A stretch of DNA of 64,000 bases, taken from positions 62,001 through 126,000 of the forward strand of contig CALUPG010000006.1 of the NCBI GenBank assembly GCA_944322565.1. Direction: 5' to 3'. Source of the DNA: an uncultured Bacteroidales bacterium. Its GTDB lineage: Bacteria; Bacteroidota; Bacteroidia; Bacteroidales; UBA932. Positions 52,133-60,007 of the stretch are shown here, one piece after another. The notes beneath the pieces were generated by a model that saw only the letters and a program-made list of their open reading frames with translations, searched no databases and had not been told where the DNA came from. Position numbers and translations under genes: made by a program. Each line of letters begins with the position of its first letter. Position 1 is the first letter of the stretch.

Positions 52133-54625
52133 ATGGCAGAAATTTCAGAAAATATCAGAGTCACTGGAATATTCGGGCGATTTTCCCGATTGGGGAAATC
52201 GGTCGGAGTCATCTGCGCCCTGATGTTCCTTTTTTGCGGCTTCCGGTCCATTCGGGCGGAGTCCCTTCAAGAGGGGGAAGTCATTTCTGCGGCAGCGGAA
52301 ACAAAGAGAGTTCGCCTTGCTCCGGAAAGCGCACTGCTTACTTCTGCGGATTCTTCTGCAATGCAGGAGATCCGTGCCAGGATGGATGAAATCAGAAAGC
52401 GGCGGCCGACAGTGGCTCTGGTCCTGAGCGGAGGAGGCGCGAAGGGAGCTGCGCATATAGGGGTCATAAGATATCTTGAGACTGTCGGTATTCCGGTGGA
52501 CATGATTATCGGCACGAGCATGGGAGGGCTTGTGGGGGGACTTTATGCCCTGGGCTACAATGTCGGGGAGCTGGATTCCCTTGTGAGGAACATGGACTGG
52601 TCATACGCACTGAGCGACCGCGTTCCCCGGGAGTATATTTCATATTCAGAGACGAAATACCGGGAAAAGTATCTTCTGTCGATACCGTTCTATTATAGGA
52701 ATAATGACGAAAATGATGTGGCCAAGCGGCATGGAGAGTTCAAAATCGGCGCGGATTCTGACAAAAGCGCTTCCGAACTGATAAAGAACAACTTCTTAGG
52801 CAGTCTTCCTTCCGGCTATATTTTCGGACAGAATGTCAGCAATATCTTCAGCAGTCTCTCGGTGGGTTATCAGGATTCATTGTGTTTCAATGATCTGCCG
52901 ATACCGTTTGCGTGCGTGGCCACTGATTTGGTGTCCGGTACTGCCAAGATATGGCATAACGGCAAGATCAACACGGCGCTCAGGTCCACGATGTCGATTC
53001 CAGGAGTGTTTGCTCCGGTGAAAATTGACGGTATGGTTCTCGTGGACGGAGGCATGAGGGACAATTATCCTACCGGCCTTGCCAGAGATATGGGCGCGGA
53101 CATAGTCATCGGGGTGGATCTGTCCGGAGGCAACAAAAAATATGAGGAAATAAACAATCTGGGGGATATCATCACTTCCGGAATAGACATGCTCGGCCGT
53201 TCAATGTACGAGAAGAATGTGCTTCAGGCCGATATCAGCATCAGACCGGAACTCAAGGAGTACAATATGATGAGTTTCGACAAGAAGAGCATTTCCATAA
53301 TAATCCAGCGCGGCTATGAGGCGGCATATAAGAAAGAGGCTGCCCTTATGAATCTCAAGTCCCGCCTGGGACCCGATACGCTCAGCCTTCATGCATCCAA
53401 GGCCATCGATATCAATGCGGATTCTGTCAAAGTCAGGAGCATTGACATCCAGGGTGTCAATGGCAGGGAGAAGGCCATCCTCATGAAGAAGATTGACATT
53501 ATGCCGGGAGACAAGGTCTGCCGCAGGGACATAGAAAATATTGTGGCGGACATATTCGGCACCCAGGCATACGACTATGTCTCATACGAGATGAGGGGGA
53601 GGGAGAGTCCGTTTGACCTTGTCATCATCTGCCGCCCCGGACCCGTGCACCAGTTCGGATTCGGTGTGCGGCTTGATACGGAGGAGATAGTCTCGGTGCT
53701 TCTCAATGTCGGATTCAACGCGCACAGGCTTCATGGCTCGAGATTTGATTTTACGGGGAAAATCAGCGCCAATCCGTATTTCAGAATACATTATTCTTAT
53801 GATGCACCGAAGTCTCCTACACTCAATGCGGCAGCTTCCGTAAAATGGACAGACATGAATTTCCTGAATATGAATTCCGGACGGTTCAATATGAGTTACC
53901 TCAACGCAAGCCAGGAATTCTATCTGTCCAATCTGAAATGGTCTCTGTTTGATATCAGGGCCGGCATAAGGAATGAGTATTTCAATGTCCGCTCGTTGCT
54001 TTCTTCCGAGCCGATAGCCGGGGATTATGACCTGAGGCTGCTGGGCAATGACTACATGTCCCTGTTCCTTGAAGCAAGGGCTGATACTTTTGATGACGGA
54101 TATTTCCCGAAGAAAGGCTTTACGGCAGGAGTGGAATATGCCTGGGCATTTGCAGGATTTCCTGAAAACATCAATAATTTCCATGCAGTGAGCGCAGACG
54201 CCAAGTTTGTTGTGCCGGGCGGAGATGTGTTTGCTTTCATCCCGTCGTTTTCGGCCAGATTTCTTTTCGGCCAGGATATCCCTGTTCCTTATATGAATCT
54301 TATCGGAGGCAGCATGTCTGGAAGGTATATGGACCAGCAGATGGCTTTCATCGGACTTAACAATGTCTCCGCGATGCGGAATATACTGACCGTATTCAGG
54401 ACGGACTTCCGTTTCAATGTTGCCAGAAACCATTATTTGTCTGGAATCGTGAATTATGCGCGTGACTGCGACTCTTTCGGGACATATGCTGTCGGTCTCG
54501 GCTCGTTCGGTGCCGGTGTGGAGTATTCATATGACTCCATATTCGGACCCATGACTGCCAATCTGCACTGGTCAAGCCTTACCCGAAAAGTGGGTTTCTA
54601 TATCGGGCTCGGCTATAACTTCTGA
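52133..54625 (+). CDS. Patatin-like phospholipase fused to POTRA and BamA-type barrel
   Basis: 830 residues from MAEISENIRVTGIFG, with a signal-anchor (about 22-40) processed or retained. The patatin domain (about 95-310) has the oxyanion GGGAKG (100-105), the GTSMGG nucleophile Ser129 and the catalytic Asp in LVDGGMRDN. A POTRA-like segment (about 420-500, KVRSIDIQGVNGREKAILMKK) and a C-terminal 16-strand-type barrel (about 510-830, ending in IGLGYNF) follow. This matches the patatin/Omp85 group (PlpD-like, type Vd secretion) in Bacteroidota. In this phylum the patatin part is thought to remain attached. An upstream reading-frame extension lies within rlmN and is not credible. Confidence 0.87.
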   Translation: MAEISENIRVTGIFGRFSRLGKSVGVICALMFLFCGFRSIRAESLQEGEVISAAAETKRVRLAPESALLTSADSSAMQEIRARMDEIRKRRPTVALVLSGGGAKGAAHIGVIRYLETVGIPVDMIIGTSMGGLVGGLYALGYNVGELDSLVRNMDWSYALSDRVPREYISYSETKYREKYLLSIPFYYRNNDENDVAKRHGEFKIGADSDKSASELIKNNFLGSLPSGYIFGQNVSNIFSSLSVGYQDSLCFNDLPIPFACVATDLVSGTAKIWHNGKINTALRSTMSIPGVFAPVKIDGMVLVDGGMRDNYPTGLARDMGADIVIGVDLSGGNKKYEEINNLGDIITSGIDMLGRSMYEKNVLQADISIRPELKEYNMMSFDKKSISIIIQRGYEAAYKKEAALMNLKSRLGPDTLSLHASKAIDINADSVKVRSIDIQGVNGREKAILMKKIDIMPGDKVCRRDIENIVADIFGTQAYDYVSYEMRGRESPFDLVIICRPGPVHQFGFGVRLDTEEIVSVLLNVGFNAHRLHGSRFDFTGKISANPYFRIHYSYDAPKSPTLNAAASVKWTDMNFLNMNSGRFNMSYLNASQEFYLSNLKWSLFDIRAGIRNEYFNVRSLLSSEPIAGDYDLRLLGNDYMSLFLEARADTFDDGYFPKKGFTAGVEYAWAFAGFPENINNFHAVSADAKFVVPGGDVFAFIPSFSARFLFGQDIPVPYMNLIGGSMSGRYMDQQMAFIGLNNVSAMRNILTVFRTDFRFNVARNHYLSGIVNYARDCDSFGTYAVGLGSFGAGVEYSYDSIFGPMTANLHWSSLTRKVGFYIGLGYNF

Positions 54626-54637
54626 GTTTCGTTAAAT

Positions 54638-55201
54638 ATGGAGAACCGGAAAAGTATGTTGCAGAAAGACGAAGACAGGACAGCATATCTCAGAGTGCTG
54701 GACAGGATGCGGATATTGTGCTCCAGGAGAGAATACTGCTCCTCTGACATGTACAGGAAGATTTCATCGGCTCTGGAAAAGTCATGTCCTGATGTCCCGG
54801 AGGATTCTGTTGCGAGAATGGCCGCGGAAGCAATTGCCTGCATGACGGCAGACAGATACATTGATGACAGAAGGTATGCGGCCGCATATGTCAGGGACAA
54901 GTCTGCGATTGCGGGGTGGGGGCAGATGAAAATCCGCAGGGCCCTGGCTCTGAAAGGTCTCAGCCGGGAGACAATAGAAGAGGCGTTGGCGGCAGCAGAT
55001 ACGGAAGCCGCTTCCGGAAGAATGGAGAAAGTACTTGAGACAAAATTGCGCAGTCTGATTTCTTCCCGGCAGAAGCCGGAGGCTGAAAGCAGGTCCGCCG
55101 GATTTGCAATCAGAATGAAGATGCTCCGCTTCGCCGCCTCCCGCGGGTACGGATACGAAGAAGCCGCTCCTGTGATAGAGCGGCTTATGTCAGAACTTTA
55201 G
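54638..55201 (+). CDS. recX: RecX-family regulatory protein
   Basis: 187 residues. Three-helix RecX repeats: a helical start (AYLRVLDRMRILCSRREYCSSDMYRKI), then CMTADRYIDDRRYAAAYVRDKSAIAGWGQMKIRRALALKGLSRETIEEAL with the conserved YIDDxxYA and G-x-x-K/R-I-x-x-x-L-x-x-KG marks, and a third repeat (MKMLRFAASRGYGYEEAAPVIERL). RecX limits RecA filament extension. recA itself is about 3.8 kb away on the other strand. Starts 12 bp after the patatin gene. Confidence 0.85.
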   Translation: MENRKSMLQKDEDRTAYLRVLDRMRILCSRREYCSSDMYRKISSALEKSCPDVPEDSVARMAAEAIACMTADRYIDDRRYAAAYVRDKSAIAGWGQMKIRRALALKGLSRETIEEALAAADTEAASGRMEKVLETKLRSLISSRQKPEAESRSAGFAIRMKMLRFAASRGYGYEEAAPVIERLMSEL

Positions 55202-55234
55202 ACTCTGGGATTCATTATGCGGAGCAGACTGCAT

Positions 55235-56197
55235 TCAGAGAGTCTTGAGGCAGGCTGTGACATTTTCTCCGATTCTTTTCAATATTGAGTCTTTGTCCGA
55301 GGCTTCCGTATCCGCAAGTCTCACGAATTTTTCACCTGTGATGTTCTCGTAGAGCTCGATGTATCTGTCTGTGATGCCCTCTACAATTTCCGGTGTCATT
55401 TCCGGTACCCTCTGTCCGGTGTGTCCCTGGAATCCGTTGGCCATCAGCCATTCACGGACGAATTCCTTTGACAGCTGCTTCTGTTTCTCACCCTTTGCCA
55501 GCCTCTCTTCATAGCCTTCGGCATAGAAATATCTTGAGGAGTCCGGGGTGTGGATTTCGTCCATGAGGAAGATCTGCCCGTCCTTTTTCCCGAACTCGTA
55601 TTTGGTGTCGACAAGTATCAGTCCTCTCCGGGCTGCAATCTCCGAGCCCCTGCGGTAGATGGCCCTGGTATATTCTTCGATTTTCTCATAATCTTCCCGG
55701 CTTGCGAGGCCCGAGGCGATGATCTGTTCTTTTGATATGTCCTCGTCATGACCTGCGGCGGCCTTGGAGGTGGGAGTGATTATCGGCTCGGGGAATTTCT
55801 GGTTCTCAACCATCCCCTCAGGCATCTCCACACCGCAGATGGTGCGTTTCCCGGCCTTGTATTCTCTCCATGCATGGCCGGAGAGGTAGCCGCGGATGAC
55901 CATTTCCACTTTGAACGGCTCGCATTTGTGTCCTATTGTCACCATGGGGTCCGGGGCGGCTATTTTCCAGTTTGGAAGAATGTCAGATACTGCATCCAGG
56001 AATTTTGATGCTATCTGGTTCAGAATCTGCCCTTTGTATGGGATGCCCTCCGGCAGGATGACATCGAATGCGGAAATCCTGTCGGATACCACCATCACGA
56101 GATATTTCCCGTCTATGTCGTATACATCGCGCACTTTTCCGGTATATTTGCTTACCTGTCCCGGAAAATGAAAATCAGTCTTGACAATTGCTTCCAT
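55235..56197 (-). CDS. purC: Phosphoribosylaminoimidazole-succinocarboxamide synthase (SAICAR synthase)
   Basis: 320 residues, the long form typical of Bacteroidota and yeast-like Pur[45 protein letters not shown] and the ATP/CAIR-binding [17 protein letters not shown] and [10 protein letters not shown] are diagnostic. Catalyses CAIR + aspartate + ATP to SAICAR in purine synthesis. Converges with recX (33 bp between stops). Confidence 0.96.
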   Translation of the reverse strand: MEAIVKTDFHFPGQVSKYTGKVRDVYDIDGKYLVMVVSDRISAFDVILPEGIPYKGQILNQIASKFLDAVSDILPNWKIAAPDPMVTIGHKCEPFKVEMVIRGYLSGHAWREYKAGKRTICGVEMPEGMVENQKFPEPIITPTSKAAAGHDEDISKEQIIASGLASREDYEKIEEYTRAIYRRGSEIAARRGLILVDTKYEFGKKDGQIFLMDEIHTPDSSRYFYAEGYEERLAKGEKQKQLSKEFVREWLMANGFQGHTGQRVPEMTPEIVEGITDRYIELYENITGEKFVRLADTEASDKDSILKRIGENVTACLKTL

Positions 56198-56285
56198 TTG
56201 TTCTATTGAATTTTAAATGACTTTTCCATGAACTTTCCCAGTAGTGCCGTAATCCCCTCTGTTCCGAAAGGCAGGGCAAAAATAT

Positions 56286-56318
56286 AAAAAATGCTCCGTT
56301 GTATGACCTGGCGGAGCA
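56286..56318 (-). terminator. Rho-independent terminator after the flavodoxin-fold reductase gene
   Basis: On the minus strand TGCTCCG...CGGAGCA (arms 56318-56312 and 56298-56292) is followed by TTTTTT (56291-56286). It lies 10 bp after the gene's stop, between that gene and purC on the same strand. Confidence 0.75.
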
Positions 56319-56328
56319 AAAAAATCAT

Positions 56329-56901
56329 TCAGAAGTCCCTGCAGATTTCCATGCCTTTTCTGACGGCTTCCCTTACCTTCTCTTCAACTTCTTCAGGAGA
56401 GCTGTAGTCCATGTTCTCTGCAGAAACGACATGGATGTCCCCGAGTCCCCAGAGAAATCCAAGTGCCCGGATATAGGGGGTGGCCTGCTCAAGCGGGTCT
56501 CCGGTATGAATGTTCATGCCCCTGGTGGTGACATAAAGCAGTTTTTCACACCGGCACAGTCCGAAGCATTCACTGTCGTTGCTCCCGAAGGTGATGTTGT
56601 ACAGGGACATGTTCTCAAAGAACACCTTCAGGGCAGAAGGAAAACTCATGTCCCAGAACGGAGCCGCTATGACAATCCTGTCCGCGGCAGCAAGTCTTCT
56701 GGCCATGTCGGCGTATTCCTGGGGCTCGATGCCGTTGTCCCTGTCATGCAGGATGCTGCTTCCGACTGCCGGAAAGTCCGCCCCGTCCAGCTTCACGGTC
56801 TCGATTTCATATCTTTTCCCGAGCTCTTCAATGAGCGGCGAGGCAATCCTTCTTGTCCTCGATTCCTCTCTCATCGTGGCGTCAATGTAAAACAGTTTCA
56901 T
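56329..56901 (-). CDS. NAD(P)H-dependent flavodoxin-fold oxidoreductase (FMN reductase/azoreductase type)
   Basis: 190 residues from MKLFYIDATMREESRTRRIASPLIEELG, the alpha/beta flavodoxin-like fold of the NQO/azoreductase family. The FMN-binding and catalytic loop reads IVIAAPFWDMSFPSALKVFFENM, and LYVTTRGMNIHTGDPLEQATPYIRALGFLWG is the second loop. Likely reduces quinones or azo/nitro compounds. A five-residue upstream extension (MTKTN) is possible. It lies 92 bp after the GNAT-like gene. Confidence 0.82.
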   Translation of the reverse strand: MKLFYIDATMREESRTRRIASPLIEELGKRYEIETVKLDGADFPAVGSSILHDRDNGIEPQEYADMARRLAAADRIVIAAPFWDMSFPSALKVFFENMSLYNITFGSNDSECFGLCRCEKLLYVTTRGMNIHTGDPLEQATPYIRALGFLWGLGDIHVVSAENMDYSSPEEVEEKVREAVRKGMEICRDF

Positions 56902-56993
56902 ATTTGTCTTTGTCAATATTGCATTTATTTATGCCTGCATATTTTATTTAATCCTGCATACCCCCAATGAAGTCCGGAAGGAATATTTCACAG

Positions 56994-57941
56994 TTAATGG
57001 ACAAGCCTGTATTTCCTGCTTCCGAAGTTCTCATAAAACAGACTGCCGTCACAATTCCTTGTCTCATCATCGGCGAGTCTTGATACCGGCTTCCGGGTCC
57101 ATGCAATGGGGTCGACCCTGTACATGACCGGAGATTTGAGGCCTTCGTCGGCGAATCCGAGCCTGCGGTAGACATTGCCTCCGGACCATTCAAGGTCAGC
57201 GTAGCTCATTATGTCCCATCCTCCGAACCTGCCGGCTGACCTGTCCGCCCGGTCTGCGGCAATGACCTCGTCCAGGAAGTGCTTCATTATTTTCCCCATT
57301 CCTCCAGTGACGCGTACATCCGGAAGGGATGCGTACCTGATCCATTGGTAGGAACGGTAATACTTCCCTCCGCGCTCCATGAGCCTCCCGTTTGAGAATG
57401 TGGCAGCGGCGACCATCTCTCCCGCCGGCAGTTCCATGTTTCCACCCTGTACCGGTTTCTTGAGGAACAGTCCCAGTCTGTATCGGCAAGCCGCGTCCCC
57501 GTAGCTGTGCCACTTGTTCATGAAGTCAGCGGCTTCTCCCTTGTGCAGCTTCCTTGTCTCGCAGTTTCTGGCAAAGACATGGGTGAATATGCCCAAATGC
57601 GCCAGAAGCCGTCTGCGGATACAGTCTCCTTCGCTCTTCCATCTGTCCTCGGCAATGATTACCGGCCTGCCGTTGTCCTTTCCCTCCGATTCTGCGATGG
57701 CATTTTCAGCCAGGATGCGGAATTCATGGGCTTCTTCCGGGGAGCGGGCGGTGATGGCCAGAGGCATGATGCAGAGGCCTGTATCCGTATGGATTGCAGG
57801 CAAGGCGCCTTCCTCCCGGACGCTGAACTTTATTTCCGCGTCATCAAGAAATCCGGCTATCTTGCCGGCCATCTGTCTGCAGGAGGACAGAAAGTCATCT
57901 TTTTCTGCTGATTGTTCCATTCGTACTGCAAATATATTCAT
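56994..57941 (-). CDS. Uncharacterised GNAT-like protein
   Basis: 315 residues. The N-terminal half (about 1-130) resembles a nucleic-acid/enzyme-accessory region without clear homology to my knowledge. The C-terminal half (about 150-290) has the pattern of an acyltransferase fold: GEMVAAATFSNGRLMERGGKYYRSYQWIRYASLPDVRVTGGMGKIMKHFLDEV, then DIMSYADLEWSGGNVYRRLGF. Related proteins occur in phages and Bacteroidota genomes, and I do not know a proven activity. It is divergent from the sugar kinase with 75 bp between starts. Confidence 0.55.
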   Translation of the reverse strand: MNIFAVRMEQSAEKDDFLSSCRQMAGKIAGFLDDAEIKFSVREEGALPAIHTDTGLCIMPLAITARSPEEAHEFRILAENAIAESEGKDNGRPVIIAEDRWKSEGDCIRRRLLAHLGIFTHVFARNCETRKLHKGEAADFMNKWHSYGDAACRYRLGLFLKKPVQGGNMELPAGEMVAAATFSNGRLMERGGKYYRSYQWIRYASLPDVRVTGGMGKIMKHFLDEVIAADRADRSAGRFGGWDIMSYADLEWSGGNVYRRLGFADEGLKSPVMYRVDPIAWTRKPVSRLADDETRNCDGSLFYENFGSRKYRLVH

Positions 57942-58016
57942 TTGCCGTTATAAATTGGCATCAGTATTATGGATGCTATGGTAAATTCATTATTTTTGGA
58001 CAAAAATCCACCGGAA

Positions 58017-58904
58017 ATGAAAAATATAGTAGTTGGAATCGGCGAAGCCCTCTGGGATATGCTTCCCGAAGGGAAAAAACTCGGAGGAGCACCGGCAAAT
58101 TTTGCATATCATGTTTCTCAGTTCGGACTTGACAGCATGGTCGTCAGTGCTGTCGGAGATGACTCTCCAGGCAAAGAGATTCTTGACAATTTCAAAGCCA
58201 AAGGACTCAAGGCAATGGTCCAGACTGTGCCATATCCTACCGGTACGGTACAGGTCGGGCTAAATGCCGGCGGAGTGCCGTACTACGACATAAAGGAGGG
58301 GGTGGCATGGGACAATATCCCGTATACTCCGCAGCTTGAGAAACTTGCCTCCGAAACGCGTGCTGTGTGCTTCGGGTCGCTTGCCAGGCGCAGCATAGTT
58401 TCCCGTGATACCATAGGCCGTTTTCTGGATGCCATGCCGGAAGACGACGGCGTTCTGAAGATTTTCGACATCAACCTCAGGCAGAACTTCTATACCAGGG
58501 AAATCCTGTGCGATTCTCTGGGCAAATGCAATATATTGAAGATTAACGATGAGGAGCTTGAGACGGTGAGCCGTCTGTTCGGCTGTCCGGACACCGGCTT
58601 CATGGACAGATGCCGCATTCTGCTTGCCGAATATGGTCTCAAGATGCTTGTTCTGACCTGCGGAGTCAACGGAAGCTATGTATTTGTCCCGGGGAATGTC
58701 TCTTTTGCGGAGACTCTGAAGGTTGATGTGGCGGATACGGTAGGCGCCGGGGATTCGTTCACAGGAGCATTTGTTTCAGCCATACTCAAAGGTCTTCCTG
58801 TTGAGGAGGCGCATCGCCTCGCAGCAGAAGTTTCGGCTTATGTCTGTACGCAGGCCGGTGCCATGCCGGTACTGCCTGAAAGATTAGTGTCCAGACTCAA
58901 ATAA
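58017..58904 (+). CDS. PfkB-family carbohydrate kinase (fructokinase-like)
   Basis: 295 residues from MKNIVVGIGEALWDMLPEGKKLGGAPANFAYHVSQFG. The PfkB signature GGAPANFA is at the start, and DTVGAGDSFTGAFVSA carries the catalytic Asp and anion hole. DINLRQNFY and LKINDEELE are conserved. Ribokinase-family enzymes with this start are usually fructokinases. A longer frame starts 16 codons upstream (57969) but begins with a non-family sequence; a TATTTTTG -7-like box (57991-57998) would fall inside it, favouring the shorter start. It is the last chromosomal gene before the mobile element. Confidence 0.88.
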   Translation: MKNIVVGIGEALWDMLPEGKKLGGAPANFAYHVSQFGLDSMVVSAVGDDSPGKEILDNFKAKGLKAMVQTVPYPTGTVQVGLNAGGVPYYDIKEGVAWDNIPYTPQLEKLASETRAVCFGSLARRSIVSRDTIGRFLDAMPEDDGVLKIFDINLRQNFYTREILCDSLGKCNILKINDEELETVSRLFGCPDTGFMDRCRILLAEYGLKMLVLTCGVNGSYVFVPGNVSFAETLKVDVADTVGAGDSFTGAFVSAILKGLPVEEAHRLAAEVSAYVCTQAGAMPVLPERLVSRLK

Positions 58905-59048
58905 AAGGACCTTTCTTTTGCGGAAAGACAGAGATTTTTTTGAGTGCTTTTTCTATATCTAATTTATTCATACTCAATTAATTAATTTTAGAATTATTCA
59001 AAATACGGGCATTTTTTGTCCCGTTTCTGTCCCGAGTCAAGCGGAGAG
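58905..59048. other. Junction region chromosome/mobile element
   Basis: 144 bp AT-rich DNA between the kinase stop and the stop of the small minus-strand gene. It holds two short hairpins: ACGGG...CCCGT near 59007-59027 and AGCGGAGAG...CTTTCCGCT near 59039-59064, the latter overlapping the downstream gene's end and able to terminate it. No tRNA or obvious attachment repeat is recognised. The left end of the element probably lies here. Confidence 0.4.
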
Positions 59049-59315
59049 TTATTTTCTTTCCGCTAATGAGTTATGCGTTGAATTATTTGAAATTTCTTGT
59101 TCGTTTTTGACATTTTCACGGCTTCTGACAGCATAGTGGAAACTGTTAAGAATCGCAGCGACCATCTCCGGATGGGATTCGGCAAAACCCGGTTCAAACC
59201 TTTCGTCAATTTCGTCCATTATTTCATAATAGTTATTCGCATAAAAATCAACGCATCCCAACCTCAGTTCCTCTTTTGAGATAAAATCTTCTTTTTCAGG
59301 GTCAATGCACTGCAT
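59049..59315 (-). CDS. Small hypothetical protein of the element, after the XRE regulator
   Basis: 88 residues from ATG at 59315 (MQCIDPEKEDFIS). Acidic, helical, with LRLGCVDFYANNYYEIMDEIDERFEPGFAESHPEMVAAILNSFHYAVRSRENVKNEQE. It begins six bases after the stop of the XRE gene and is most likely co-transcribed with it. Possibly an anti-repressor or immunity-type partner. No domain recognised. Confidence 0.6.
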   Translation of the reverse strand: MQCIDPEKEDFISKEELRLGCVDFYANNYYEIMDEIDERFEPGFAESHPEMVAAILNSFHYAVRSRENVKNEQEISNNSTHNSLAERK

Positions 59316-59321
59316 ATTCAA

Positions 59322-59672
59322 TCATCTGTTTAAAATTTCAATATTCTTGTCTCCGAAAACAAGCTTCAGCACCTGGTCTTTCTTGTCTTTCTTGAGTTTG
59401 ATTTGAAGAATGGCTTCAACCTGATCCGGCTCCGCATTTTCATGTTTATAGTATTTTTCCGGGTATGTGATGATGTCGATTTCGGGCATAGACAAATTAG
59501 TTGCAAGATTTGAAAGTTGGGTGAATGACAATTTCACATCTCCTTTGAGAATTTTGCTGAATTGGCTCGGCGAAGTCTTAAGGTAATTTGCGACTGTTGC
59601 CTGAGTCAAATGTCTGTCCCGCATAATCTTAACGATATTTGCGAGCAAATTTGTGTAGAAATCGTTGTCCAT
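59322..59672 (-). CDS. XRE-family helix-turn-helix transcriptional regulator
   Basis: 116 residues from MDNDFYTNLLANIVKIMRDR. HTH region about 15-65: IMRDRHLTQATVANYLKTSPSQFSKILKGDVKLSFTQLSNLATNLSM, the classic Cro/CI-type fold. The Lys-rich C terminus (LKKDKKDQVLKLVFGDKN) may mediate dimerisation. Transcribed divergently from the element's plus-strand genes and next to inverted repeats at 59704-59725, so it is the candidate repressor of the early operon. A nine-residue upstream extension exists. Confidence 0.8.
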   Translation of the reverse strand: MDNDFYTNLLANIVKIMRDRHLTQATVANYLKTSPSQFSKILKGDVKLSFTQLSNLATNLSMPEIDIITYPEKYYKHENAEPDQVEAILQIKLKKDKKDQVLKLVFGDKNIEILNR

Positions 59673-59703
59673 GGTAAATGTTTGTTTAAAGTTAAACACT
59701 AAT

Positions 59704-59725
59704 AATCAATCAGTTGTAATTGATT
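59704..59725. promoter_or_regulatory. Inverted repeat, candidate operator for the XRE regulator
   Basis: AATCAAT (59704-59710) and ATTGATT (59719-59725) flank an 8-base centre, 32 bp upstream of the XRE start codon. Nearby, ATTTCA-TATTT-TGAAAT (59758-59774) forms a second palindrome, and TTTTGACA...ATAATTTCA occurs twice (about 59724-59741 and 59744-59763). Together they look like a bipartite operator between divergent promoters. Confidence 0.5.
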
Positions 59726-59782
59726 TTGACATATAATTTCAATTTTTGACAGAAATAATTTCATATTTTGAAATTAAAAATA

Positions 59783-59790
59783 TACCTTTG
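59783..59790 (+). promoter_or_regulatory. -7 box of the element's plus-strand operon
   Basis: TACCTTTG fits TAnnTTTG. The best upstream TTTG (59767-59770) is only 12 bp away and forms part of the palindrome at 59758-59774, so a regulator bound there would cover the -33 region. From here the transcript would have a leader of about 210 bases before the ATG at 60008. Confidence 0.4.
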
Positions 59791-59926
59791 CATAAAGACA
59801 AACGAATTACAAAGTATTTACAAATAAACAGCTATATATTAAAAATGTGAAACTTATGAAATAAGTAAAGAGCACCGTGAGAATACACCATATTTCCTCT
59901 ATCCATTGCTTCAAACTTGAGGATGA

Positions 59927-59990
59927 CAGTCCGGAAAGACGGACTGCCCTGCTCCTGCAGAAGGACATCCGAGATCAAGGCTCGGCAGGG
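59927..59990 (+). ncRNA. Structured 5' leader RNA (hairpin plus three-way junction)
   Basis: Not annotated as a family I recognise. Hairpin A: CAGTCCG-GAAAGA-CGGACTG (59927-59946), 7 bp. It is followed directly by an outer stem CCCTG(C)/(G)CAGGG (59947-59952 with 59985-59990) enclosing two hairpins: TCCT-GCAGA-AGGA (59953-59965) and CCGAG-ATCAAGG-CTCGG (59969-59985). This is a compact three-way junction ending four bases before the Shine-Dalgarno-like AAGGAG at 59994-59999 and 17 bases before the ATG at 60008. Nearly all bases are paired or in small loops. Likely a translation-control element or a protein-binding leader. Confidence 0.6.
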
Positions 59991-60007
59991 CACAAGGAGA
60001 AGACACC

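Noticed and set aside
53582..54433. Open frame of 283 codons on the minus strand
   Set aside because: Antisense to the barrel domain of the patatin-like gene; no domain pattern.
58940..59030. tRNA or tRNA-end attachment site at the element boundary
   Set aside because: No cloverleaf or T-arm-like sequence could be found by eye; only short hairpins are present.
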